DNA of 64,000 bases from Perkinsus olseni (taxonomy: Eukaryota > Perkinsozoa > Perkinsida > Perkinsidae), in contig JABANP010000053.1 in the NCBI GenBank assembly GCA_013115135.1, positions 1 through 64,000 on the forward strand, given 5' to 3'. The notes under the pieces were generated by a model that saw only the letters and a list, made by a program, of their open reading frames with translations, did no database searches and was not told the origin of the DNA. Positions 1-9,593 of this stretch are shown piece after piece. Position 1 is the first letter of the stretch, and the number at the start of each line of letters is the position of its first letter. Made by a program: the position numbers and the translations under genes.

Positions 1-353
1 TTCGAGCTCATCCTCCTTGACTACTTCCTTATGCAGCGGAGTGGCACCGACTGCTGGACCTCCGTGAGAGGAATCACTGGTAGTTTCGAGCTCTGCGAGG
101 TGGGACCGTGCCGAGTCGATTGCAAGCACACCGAAACCAGGAGTATCCACACCGAATGCTGGGGTCGCAGAGGAATCTGAACGCGTATGCTCGGTTTAAC
201 GCCGAGTAAGGAGCTCATGAATTTCAGGGAGGTCGATGTGGTAGCATGAGGCTATCAGAAGCCCCAGCGCGGCGCACGGAAAGCCTGTGTGAAAGTGACC
301 ACGAAAGACAGCGTCCGAGTTCTACTAGACGGGAGACCGCATGACAGAGAGTC
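1..353. other. No gene recognised at left edge
   Basis: Short open frames exist on both strands here, but none has recognisable protein character or convincing splice signals. It may be the 3' flank or intronic part of a gene beyond the edge. Confidence 0.3.
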
Positions 354-1143
354 TCAGATCTCACCTCCTCGAGGTTGCGTTGGTGCAGTGCGGGCTTGGG
401 AATTATGGGGCATCTGACGATTCAGGCCAAGCCGGATGCTCTGGCCAACCATGTCTCGCCGTCGTGTAGACAACATTTCTTGCACGAAATTTGGTTCATC
501 GCCGTTGATTCTCGACCTCAATCCTCCACGTTCTCTGAGCTCCAATTTGGTCCAATGTAGTGGTCTGCCACCCACCCGCGGGGTGCTCTGCGGCGTGGCC
601 TGCACGACTCCGAGCTTCGGCGCCCTAATGCAACATGGGCCTTACCTCATTCGCAAGGGTTCGCTTAAAAAGAAGCGGAGTAGTGGGCCTGGGGGTGTCA
701 GCCAGACTCTGCTCTTCACTGGTTGAATCATCACCATAAGGTAGTTGATGATGGCCCTGCGCCAGCCTGCCTCTAGCAATGACTAACCATTTGAGGAGCA
801 CCGCCGAGTGAGCTTCCTGAAAGAAGGAGACGAGTGGTATGCCACCCACCCCAGACACGATACTGACAAGTCATAGCGAAATCATACACACTCCGCGAAA
901 CAACTACCAATATATTACACTCAGCGCCATCTGGCCTCCTTCCGATCCGCTTACGACGCCGCGCAGTAGATCCCTCAGCGTCGAAATATCCGCCTGGCCA
1001 GTAACCACGCCTAGCTCAGCCAGCCTCCCTCTGAGCTCCGCCGCTTCTTCCCCAGTGGCCGAAGAGCTCCCAGATGATATATCATCTTTCGCCTGGCTGG
1101 CAGCGGCCCCTCCAGTGGCTCCCGTGGATGAGCCGCAACCCAT
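354..1143 (-). CDS. Hypothetical protein with N-myristoylation-type N terminus
   Basis: I read three minus-strand exons: 1143-919, 816-646 and 599-354. Introns of 102 and 46 bp have clear signals (GTAATA...TTTCAG and GTAAGG...GTGCAG) and both junctions are phase 0, giving about 213 residues. The N terminus MGCGSS is a textbook N-myristoylation context with an adjacent Cys that could be palmitoylated, so membrane attachment is inferred. The first 60 residues are rich in Ser, Gly and Ala; the last third is basic and polar. I recognise no domain and propose no enzymatic function. The gene lies about 100 bp downstream of EMC2 on the same strand. The last exon's 3' end is the least certain part. 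Confidence 0.5.
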
Positions 1144-1243
1144 GAACTGGGCAACATAAAAAATCCAACTAAAGGCAACCTTAGAGGCGCTGAGATCGTC
1201 AAGCTCGACAAGAAACGCGTCGAAGGAAACTCAGTGAAGATAT

Positions 1244-2575
1244 CTACGCTAGGAGCTTGAGCATAGCAGTTTTGGTAGAGCTCGGTGGCTGCTGATTATA
1301 GATCGAGCGCAGTCGACCCACGGCGAGATTCCGCAGCTTGGCTTCGGTCTTGTTATCAGCATTAGGCGGTATGGTCGTGAGCAAACCCCATAAAGCCCTG
1401 AGCACACATCACTGGAACGGCCACAGGCGGTTGCTGAACACTATACTACCTCACGTGATTCTCATCGTGCTCGAGGGCTAAGCAGTAGTACTTCCGAGCG
1501 TCATCCGTCCTAGATACAGGAAGGTTAAGATTGCTAATAGTGCATACGATATTACTGTCCGGCGCTGGCTAGGAGCTCAGCGTAGGTGAGAATGTTGTAG
1601 ATGCTATGGGGCATCGCCAGGAGCACCTGATGAAATGGTCATATGACGATGACCAGGCTAGAGCGACAGATCGCAGAGCGCAGCAGCTAGCGACTGGGAG
1701 AGTTTTGCGGACCACTACAGAGCAGAATTAACGTGACACCCGGCGCCCGTTGGTCCCGAAGACGTGGCGATTGCAGCATGTACAGCACGATGGATAAGGA
1801 AAGCTTCTATCGACCGGGTCAGTCCGATGAATTACCTCCTCGAAGCAATAGGCCGCCTGCTGTACTTGTCCCTGGGCAGCGTAGGCCATTGCCACTTGCT
1901 GCCACACTTCAGTATCCGTTTGGAAGTTGGCGATATCACTCGACAAGGCCTCTACACCACCAGCAGTGGTGGGCTGCAGCAGAACAACAACGTAAAGTAG
2001 AACATGCTCGACGATTTGCGAAAGGAGTGGTATGACTGCCTAATACGGTAATAGGCAGTCATGCCACTCCAATGACTAGTGACGGTAATAGTACTACCCC
2101 AGCCTCTCCCAATCTAGCCGCCAATTTGCGTTTCTCGGTGACCATATCATCACTAGCTTCCTCCATAATGCCCTCGTACACCTCCTCAGCAGCGTCATAA
2201 TCTCCCCGTGCTTCGTTACACTGTCCAACCTGCCGAGAACGAACCCCGTTAACCGAACTGACAATTCGCGCTATCATTACCAATCGCTGGACCCTGTGTG
2301 ATTTCGGGAATCTTTTCTTCAAAGCTTTCAAACAATACGCGCTCCAATCGTCGGCGCCAGCTTGCAAGGAGGCCAACAGAACTTGCTCTAGCACCTAGAG
2401 CGGGCTAGGTCGAAGCTCGGATGAGCCCCGGATTTATTACAGGCCACTTTTCATCGCCGAGCTTGCCAGAGTACTTAGTCAATAGCTGAGAGCCGATACA
2501 CAAGACGCTGTGTGGGTCCACCTGAGCAAGGGAGGAGGATCTCCCTCTCGATATCACCCAACCGATGTTCAACAT
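1244..2575 (-). CDS. EMC2: ER membrane protein complex subunit 2 (TPR protein)
   Basis: Seven exons are supported: 2575-2441, 2394-2281, 2229-2098, 1973-1836, 1626-1556, 1509-1450 and 1397-1244, with GT-AG introns of 46, 51, 124, 209, 46 and 52 bp. Every junction keeps the frame, giving 267 residues (human EMC2 has 297). The TPR-like helices match the family in order: KLGDEKW and EQVLLASLQAG near the N terminus, FPKSHRVQRL, then GDYDAAEEVYEGI, EVWQQVAMAYAAQG, AAYCFEE, ARKYYCLALEHDENHVRAL and a basic tail. EMC2 is the cytosolic scaffold of the complex that inserts tail-anchored and multipass proteins into the ER. The start is the first Met of the first exon; an extra upstream exon is possible. 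Identity is from remembered family sequence; no search was run. Confidence 0.88.
2024..2070. repeat. Imperfect inverted repeat inside an EMC2 intron
   Basis: Arms at 2024-2044 and 2050-2070 are complementary apart from two mismatches, around a 5-base loop. It lies in the 124-bp third intron of EMC2 and could fold as a hairpin in the pre-mRNA. Confidence 0.6.
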
Positions 2576-2582
2576 TTGCAGG

Positions 2583-3167
2583 CTACCCGTAATTCGAGAT
2601 TGAGTTTATTAGGGAGGAGTGTCTGTCAGCAAACGAAAGGCTTGGCACTAGATAGCAGCACAGCGAGCGCAACGACGTTGAGGAGCTCCAGTGTTTGAGT
2701 TGATATAAATTTTGCATGTTCACCGATAAATTACGACGAGACTGAGCCCCTTCCGGTCCGGGTGGACTAGAGCTTAACGTAATGGAATCTTACTGTTAGT
2801 GTTCGACGTACCATGAAAGTTCGAATTATGGGATACAGCCTTAGGGCGATTAAGAAAGACGGGAAGTACTGAGGTGCCTTTGTTTGACTGTGGAGCTTTG
2901 TGGCTGCATGAGCAAACAGCTGGCCGAGAAACTCGGAGCCTCGAGGACACCAGCACGATAAGATTCCCTTTTCTGGCAGCACGATGTCAATCCACGTGAG
3001 CTAAGTTCAGTTTACATGGTAGTTTTAGAGCGGCATTTGAGTGGCGATTCACGTACTACCATTTTCCTGAGTCTCAACTGCTGCAAGTAAGTGATGCCAG
3101 CTTGGCAGCCTCCCTTCTCGGCATCATGCAGGAGCTCTGAGATCGGCACCGCAGCCACGTCAGTCAT
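2583..3167 (-). CDS. Hypothetical protein, three exons
   Basis: The minus-strand model has exons 3167-3060, 3000-2812 and 2741-2583. The introns (59 and 70 bp) have GTAGTA...CTTAG and GTACGT...CTCAG signals and both junctions are phase 0. The first exon starts MTDVAAVPISELLHDAEKGG; the second carries ILSCWCPRGSEFLGQLF and a hydrophobic stretch near FLIALRLYPIIRTF. I do not recognise the family. The frame also stays open upstream of the chosen Met, so the N terminus may be longer. The predicted stop lies only 7 bp before the EMC2 start codon, which is very tight and makes the last exon suspect. Confidence 0.4.
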
Positions 3168-4741
3168 GTAACCACAAAAAAGTAAAACAAAACAGACGGG
3201 AACGGAAAGTGAGCTGTCTTCAGCGCTCGCCCTGAAGAGCTGTTCGTACAATATCGATTAGCTGATCGATTTCGCAAATCCTCATTTCATCCACGTAGAA
3301 CATCATCATCAATCTATTAAATGTGATCCCATCGATGATGACACTTTTATCTGTCAATCCTCCTATTGTTGGTGAGGAACCAAATTTAACCTCTAAGAAG
3401 TACTGAGATCTGGCATTGGTTTTACGGCCGTATTATAGGCATCTGGGATTGGGCGTATGAGAACAAATCAAACAAGTTATCCCTGTCTGAAGCTTTCAAA
3501 TGTGAATACCTGTAAGTTATTAAGTGGATTTGATGATGATAGACATACTTGGTCCGTGTTCCAGAGTAGCCCATGGCTGTGAAGAACATGGTATTATCAT
3601 CTTTCGGGGCTGAGAATTTACACTCTTGTTTCAATGTGGTAAGTGATGACCAACTCTTAGGACACCTTCAGACCGCGAAGCGGTATGAGAACAAATCAAA
3701 CAAGTTATCCCTGTCTGAATACCGACGATTATTGAAGCTTCGTGTGAGAGCTGGAGCCCATGCAAAACTTAAATGTGCTTCATCGTCATTTGATTATGGT
3801 GGACACCTCTATTACAGTTCATTGCATTCGCGTGCCAAACGTCTACTTGAACACGAGACACCACAGTTGTGTGCCAAACGCCATAGGGGGACCAGCAAGG
3901 TGAGGTAACGATTCCGACTCTACCTGTACATCCAAGCACACGTGCTTTCCAAATCACTGAGCGCATAAATCAACTGACGGACGTCCAGGAAGTGAGGTCT
4001 TACCGTATGTGTAAGTTTAGTCCAACGACGATTCCTGCTTAGACTCTTGCTGATGTCCTCAGTTAGGGAATCTCTGTAGCATTGATATGCAGTGCGATTG
4101 GACAGTTCATCAAGAAGCTTTCCTCAGGGGCACCTCAGTACGTGAAGAACAACTCAATAACACATCTTTAGTGAACTCCGATTCGTGAACCCACTCAAAA
4201 AAGCTGTTCATCCCGATATATACAATAACGCCTGGGGACTGTATACCAATGTTGTTGAATCGCGTACTTCACCACCACTGACAGAACACAACAAAGGGTT
4301 TATTGATTATTATGTAACACTCGTTGTAAGGGGGCTAGAGCTACCCAAAACGATTGACTTAAGCAGTTTTCATCATCTTCATCTTATCAATGATAATAGA
4401 GGAGTGACTACTTTTCCACATTCCTGCTGTACATCATGCCTGTCGTCCAAACGTTTGACGAACTGCAGCTGCATCGCTCCGCTATAAATTAGGAGGAACA
4501 TATTCCCATTAGATTGCAGAGCGACGACTACGATGCGTTGCTATAATGGGACTGGCGACATACATAGCTTGAACTAGATATAAGTAGCAGGAGGAGGACC
4601 GCCCTCAATGATGATGGTCGTCCAGTATATTGATGTGGCAGTCAAGGACAAGAACAACAACAACAGAGTAAAGAAATTCAATAAGCCTTTCGAGGTGAAT
4701 CGTCGTACTTCGGCGTCGGCAGGTCGTCACCGAATCGAACC
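3168..4741. other. AT-richer stretch without a recognised gene
   Basis: Base composition is more AT-rich than the flanks. Two plus-strand open frames (3573-3908 and 4185-4487) look protein-like but match no family I know. The first ends in a His- and Arg-rich region. The stretch contains the 37-bp direct repeat listed separately. A decayed mobile element is possible but not shown. Confidence 0.35.
3455..3719 (+). repeat. 37-bp exact direct repeat, two copies
   Basis: The 37 bases at 3455-3491 (beginning GTATGAGAACAAATC) recur exactly at 3683-3719, 228 bp apart, both on the plus strand. The second copy is inside the open frame 3573-3908. The sequence between them is not duplicated. Confidence 0.9.
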
Positions 4742-6184
4742 CTAATTCGATCCGTCTTCCAGCCGCTTCATCAGGATAGGAGCCAATTTCCAGCAAAAGA
4801 GCATACATATTGCACCAGTAGCAGAGATACAGAAACACACAATGAAGGGCAGAGGCAACCAAATATTGAAAAGAGGGCCGGAAATAAGGGGACCAAATAT
4901 ACCCGCACCGAGAGTGGCCGAGAGGACAATGGAATTGACGAAACCACGCCGAGGCGCTGGCGCTATCAGCTTAGCGATCACCGGCACGGACGCATACGCA
5001 AGCGAATTGCCCAAGTTAAGGGAATACTGGAGGAAAACGACACCAGTTTCGTTATTTACAAATGGCAGCGTTATCATAACGGAATGGAATATCATACCCA
5101 AGCAGGCTAGCAAGGGCATCGGTACACCACAACTCGACAGTGGCATGAAGAGCACCACTAGACTGAGGAAGGTTGGGATAGCATCGGAACCCATGATCAG
5201 ACCAACATCACTTTCTGTCATCCTGAACTTATTTTCGAGCAACCAAGGGAAAATAGTAATGATGGACATGTTTGTGTACTGAGTACAGAAACCGGTGTAG
5301 GTAATCATGCTGAGCACAACGATAAAGAGGAAGGTCTTCATAATAGGGAATGACATCTTGCCTTCAGCGTTAACAACACCACCACCAACACTGTCGTTCT
5401 TCTTCGGGTTTCGAAGCCAAAGAATGCAGACCACAGCCCAGAAGCCCGTCCAACCCGCACCGAAGCACGCAGGGGCCCTCCACCAAATGTCGCCGAGAGC
5501 CCCACCGACCATAGGCATCACAGCGCCAATGGCGATCATGATGGAGACGAAGGCAGAATAGAAGGGCATCTCCGCAGGGGTGGCAATGTCTCCTAAGAAG
5601 GAGAAAACGACAGGCCTAGTACCAGTTGCCAAGCCGCCGCAAAATCTGAAAATGGCATAGGACCAGTAATCCCAGGAAACGGCCAAAAGTATATAAAATA
5701 CGCAAGCGAACGTGTAACCAATAACAAAGACAATTCTTCGACCATACCGATCAGAGAGGGGGCCGTAGATAAGCGCTGTAATGAACTGCCCAATGGCGTA
5801 GAAGGTCATGAGCATGGAGACACCAAGGCTATCGCCTAACCCTCCGTTTCCGAGGGTTCGGACGACTTGTTGAAATACTGGCGAGAGCATAGTGTAGCCC
5901 ATGAAGTCAACAATGACCGATACATAGACGATAACCAAGTCAAGCAAGAAGCGAGGATCTTTCTTGAAACTAGTCCACCACTGATTCAGTTTTCGAGCGG
6001 TAGATTTCCAGGCTCCACTTCGAGTGATGAAGTTGCCTCCTGTCTTCGATTCATTATAGGCATCGGCGACCTCAGCGTCGTCCACCTTGGGCTTCTCGAC
6101 TTCGACCGATACTGTCGACTGGCTCCTTGTGGCGGCCTCTTCGAGATCACTCACCGTATGGCTGTCAGCCGAGATTGGTGACAT
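4742..6184 (-). CDS. Major facilitator superfamily transporter
   Basis: A single exon encodes 480 residues. About 75 hydrophilic N-terminal residues, presumably cytoplasmic, precede roughly twelve hydrophobic segments. The MFS loop 2-3 signature is clear as GPLSDRYGRR at residues 141-150, directly after the second membrane segment. The second half is separated by a hydrophilic loop near residue 265 (LRNPKKNDS), as expected for a 6+6 fold. Motif layout resembles drug/H+ antiporter-like MFS proteins, but substrate and direction cannot be told from sequence. The absence of introns contrasts with its neighbours and could reflect retroposition or transfer; codon use looks ordinary. Confidence 0.88.
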   Translation of the reverse strand: MSPISADSHTVSDLEEAATRSQSTVSVEVEKPKVDDAEVADAYNESKTGGNFITRSGAWKSTARKLNQWWTSFKKDPRFLLDLVIVYVSVIVDFMGYTMLSPVFQQVVRTLGNGGLGDSLGVSMLMTFYAIGQFITALIYGPLSDRYGRRIVFVIGYTFACVFYILLAVSWDYWSYAIFRFCGGLATGTRPVVFSFLGDIATPAEMPFYSAFVSIMIAIGAVMPMVGGALGDIWWRAPACFGAGWTGFWAVVCILWLRNPKKNDSVGGGVVNAEGKMSFPIMKTFLFIVVLSMITYTGFCTQYTNMSIITIFPWLLENKFRMTESDVGLIMGSDAIPTFLSLVVLFMPLSSCGVPMPLLACLGMIFHSVMITLPFVNNETGVVFLQYSLNLGNSLAYASVPVIAKLIAPAPRRGFVNSIVLSATLGAGIFGPLISGPLFNIWLPLPFIVCFCISATGAICMLFCWKLAPILMKRLEDGSN

Positions 6185-7218
6185 CGCAGCAATTTACAGA
6201 TAATAAATAGGACACAAGGAAAACGAAGAAACTAACGCGGACGACACTACCAACAACAGGGCGGTGCCCCGCAACAACAACAGAAAATCACAGAAGAAAA
6301 CTTCCACATTATCATCATCAACACGTGCTCATCCGAAACATCAATCTCATTCTCATTCATCGCTAGCCGCAACCCCATCTTCAACGACGGTAGAAGCCGG
6401 GACCTCGGTAAACTTATCCCAACAACGCTCGTGACACCTCCACCGACTTCATTCAACCCAGGCCTGCCTGTCACACCGCGTCACACAATCTGAGCGTCTA
6501 TCGACATCGCTCATGCGAGGATTCTTGCCCGTCATATCCCTGTAGGTGAGTATACTAAAAAAAGGAAAAGGGCCCTCGCACTAGCTAAGAAATGACGGCC
6601 AAGGCCGACATCTAGCACTTTGTGTGCTGCTGTCCCCTTTTCCGGACGACAGGGGCTGCCTTACCAGTTCCGAGGGAGGTGTGTAGGGAAGAAGTAGTTG
6701 TAAAAATCAAAGAGGTAGTCAAAGACGCCGGAGCGACCTATCGGTTGACCCTCGGGGTACCTGAGCACCAAAATCGATGAGCAACATAGCACATCAGATA
6801 AGCGACGGGAGGCTCCGTGACGGTCTCTTCAGGACGGAGCCCCCGTCCTTACCCAAAACCGTCTCAAGCCGCAGAGAAAATCGATGTATGCATTCAACAG
6901 CGTCAAGGGCCTAGCTAACAACGCGACACACGAGCTACGACCCCATTGCCTATGTTACGTGTATGGCAACTACCACTTCTCCACACAGTGATAGACTGCC
7001 ATGGAGCCATCATCAGATTCATAATGAAGCCCTCATTCTTATTATTACCACTGGTAATGAAGCTATGCAGTGTACTGCAAACACCATAGGCTACGCAGGC
7101 ACAATTCCGAGCAGCGGTCAGCTCATATTACCATTCGCCTTCATCGTTCAAGAGAGAATTACAAAGCGTGTCGGGCGGACGGCGTCTACTGACTCAAAGG
7201 AGAATGAAGTCACCCTCA
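6185..7218. other. Intergenic region upstream of the MFS gene
   Basis: No supported gene. Minus-strand open frame 6247-6474 next to the MFS start has low-complexity Cys and His runs and is probably 5' UTR. The interval 6480-7218 has only short frames. Part of 7030-7218 may be an intron of the small gene just upstream. Confidence 0.3.
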
Positions 7219-7365
7219 TTACTTGCGTTCACATCTGCCCACATCCCTGAAGAAGTAGGGCACGCAGAGCTCGGCCTTGACGCAGGAGGTGTAGCCAGAC
7301 TTAGCCTCCTGGTCAGTCCACAGAAGGCTGTACTCGGGCTCATCAGAGAACAGCGAGCCGGACAT
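7219..7365 (-). CDS. Short hypothetical protein or terminal exon
   Basis: A 48-residue minus-strand frame begins MSGSLFSDEPEYSLLW and contains SGYTSCVKAELCVPYFF before its stop. Codon choice and the balanced residue mix look coding. A GTAATG donor overlaps the stop codon, so it may instead splice to an exon near 7050. No family is recognised. Confidence 0.35.
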   Translation of the reverse strand: MSGSLFSDEPEYSLLWTDQEAKSGYTSCVKAELCVPYFFRDVGRCERK

Positions 7366-7693
7366 TCACACACAACAGGCGCCTCGGTCAAGCCTCAAAT
7401 CCGTACCATTCCGACTAACACTACAAGGGGAGGACTGCGTAGACAAGGAGTATCATCTTATGAACCGAGCAAGCGCGGCAACGGTGAGAATAGTTATAGA
7501 GAAATGCCGACAGCATCGACACACGGCGACTCCCTTTCGCCCAGAGGACAAGCGGACACTTCAACACATACCGAAACTACTACCATTACCAACAATAAGA
7601 AAGATACCATTTCCCAACACCTAAATGATGCTAAAGTACTTCATCGCTCGACCGTACGACGTCGTTAACCGCCGCCCTTGGACCAGCTCATGA

Positions 7694-8906
7694 CTACTTA
7701 TCCTGCGAGTAAAGCCTCACTCCAACACTCTGGCCATCGATCCAATGGCGCTGTTCAAGAACGTATCTTGCCACAGCCTCGCTGGCAAAAGTACAGAAGC
7801 CGAAGCCTCGAGACACATCCGTCTTTCTGTCCCGAACCACGGTAGAGTCCAGTACTTGGCCGAATTGCGAGAAGTGTGCTCGGATGTCATCATCAGTAGT
7901 AGTAGGACTCAAACCACCGATAAAAAGCTTGTTAGCGGCGTTGGGAGCGCCATTGCCGTGACGCCTGTTGGCCCGGGGTCCGCCGCCGCCGTTCTCAACG
8001 TGACTAGCATGGCCACCGCCTCCCGGCACTGCTGCAAGCATACGACGAACGTTGCTTCTCTTAGAACTCTGATCAGGAGCCGGGAACGGCAGATCGCTAC
8101 CGTCAGCGCCAAACAGCAGTGGACGGTATTGAGGGTCCGGCAACTCGTTAACAGGAGAATTGCGGTAGTGCTCAACATTACGCTCGAGCCCCTGAACCCT
8201 GGCCCAGCACACCGCGCAGATCTTGACCGAGCGCACAGCTGGCAACTGGTAGCCGTCGAAGACCTCCATGAACCGCACGGCGTAGTCATGATGAGCAAAG
8301 TTGATGAAGGCGTAGCCCATATTACAACCGTTCTTGAAATCCACCGGCAGGTAAAAGAAATTATACATCGTTTTGAAGCCCTTCTCATCGATCGCCTCCA
8401 GCAGGCTGCTCTGAGTGTACTTGTTCGGGATGTTCCTCAGCATGACCGTAGTGAGCTCTTCCTCAGCCTCGCCGCCACCTTCCTCTTGCTGCTGCTGATG
8501 TCCAGCAGAAACGAACCCCGGTGAGAATGGGGGTGTATCAACCTGCGGAGCCGGCGAAATTGAACCGCTCTTCGGCTCCTCGCTGACAGCCTCCAGTCCG
8601 CCCATCGAAGCCAGCTCCGCCCCTACAGGAGCCATAGCAGTCCCCGCAACACCCGGAGCGGCTGCGGACTCCTTCTCAGCGCCCATCGTCCCAGGCGGAC
8701 ACGTTGAGGCCCTATTAAAGACGCTTGGCTTAACACCAAACTCTAAAAATGTATTCTTGACGAAAGGGGCCACCTTCAGGGCCACCCTCAGGGGCGCCGT
8801 TGGTGGTGGTAGGATCGGCGGCGTTGCCGACGATCTGCTGCAGGATCTTATCGACACCAGCGGCATCGGGCACGTTCATAATTCCATCACCAGTTGGACC
8901 ACTCAT
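7694..8906 (-). CDS. Mei2-like RNA-binding protein
   Basis: Two exons, 8906-8762 and 8661-7694, with a 100-bp intron (GTCAAG...CCGCAG), give about 370 residues. After a Gly/Pro/Ala-rich and acidic N terminus, residues about 119-230 form the special Mei2-type C-terminal RRM: TTVMLRNIPNKYTQ, then MYNFFYLPVDFKNGCNMGYAF, a hallmark block of the family. A second, canonical RRM fills the C terminus (about 292-370) with RNP2-like KLFIGGLS and RNP1-like RGFGFCTF. Mei2 relatives bind RNA and control meiotic or developmental transcripts. In the plant and yeast members I know the Mei2-type RRM is C-terminal, so the domain order here is unusual. The intron choice was made to join the first exon in frame. 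Confidence 0.85.
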
Positions 8907-9593
8907 ATGATGTGGATGCTACAGAATCACAAAATACTGACTACTACCAACAAGGGAGTTTTAAACGCCGACAATGACGCCGTCACGATTTCTTAGCGGA
9001 GCGAAGCGATTCACGATTACCACTTTCAATCGCCACTTGCACGCAACACCAGCACTCTAACAAAAGCATCTATCAGTGCCATCTTCTTCTTCGTACTATT
9101 ACTACAACATTCTATGGTACCCGTAAACTGTCTTCGTAGAATGCACAGGCAGTAGCAAACGGTCATAACCGATCCTGCAAAGGTAGCGGCTAGCAGTCTG
9201 CTGACCGCCATCATCATCAACAATGGCAACGTATTTGAGACGGGGCGCTGACGTGAATGCGCCGAATTATTAAAAATAAGAGATGACAATTAACGGCATG
9301 CTGCTATTGCTGATATTGATAGTGTTATTGTTATTGCTGTTGTTGTTTTTATTATTATTGTTATCAGGCCAAGAAGGCAACTGTACAATACAGAAATGCG
9401 CGTTTGCGCTGTCAGGTGGCGCCATGCACTGGTAACAGGCGAACGCTTGTACATGCTAGTACTGCTATCATCATCAGCAGCAGTAGTTGCAACAGACAAT
9501 GATAAAGCATTGCTCCGACTCATACACCCTCCACCTTGACAGAACGGTGGTGTACATAAGAAGGTGATAATAATAGTCAAGACATTGATAACA
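8907..9593. other. Intergenic region, partly low complexity
   Basis: No gene is supported between the Mei2-like gene and the protease cluster. The stretch is rich in TTA/TTG triplets and short frames on both strands lack protein character. Confidence 0.4.
9300..9366 (+). repeat. Imperfect trinucleotide microsatellite
   Basis: A run of TTG, TTA, CTG and GTT triplets forms an imperfect trinucleotide repeat of about 65 bp. It probably changes length easily. Confidence 0.75.

Noticed and set aside
7745..8524. Plus-strand 259-codon frame over the Mei2-like gene
   Set aside because: It is the shadow of two clear RRM domains on the other strand.
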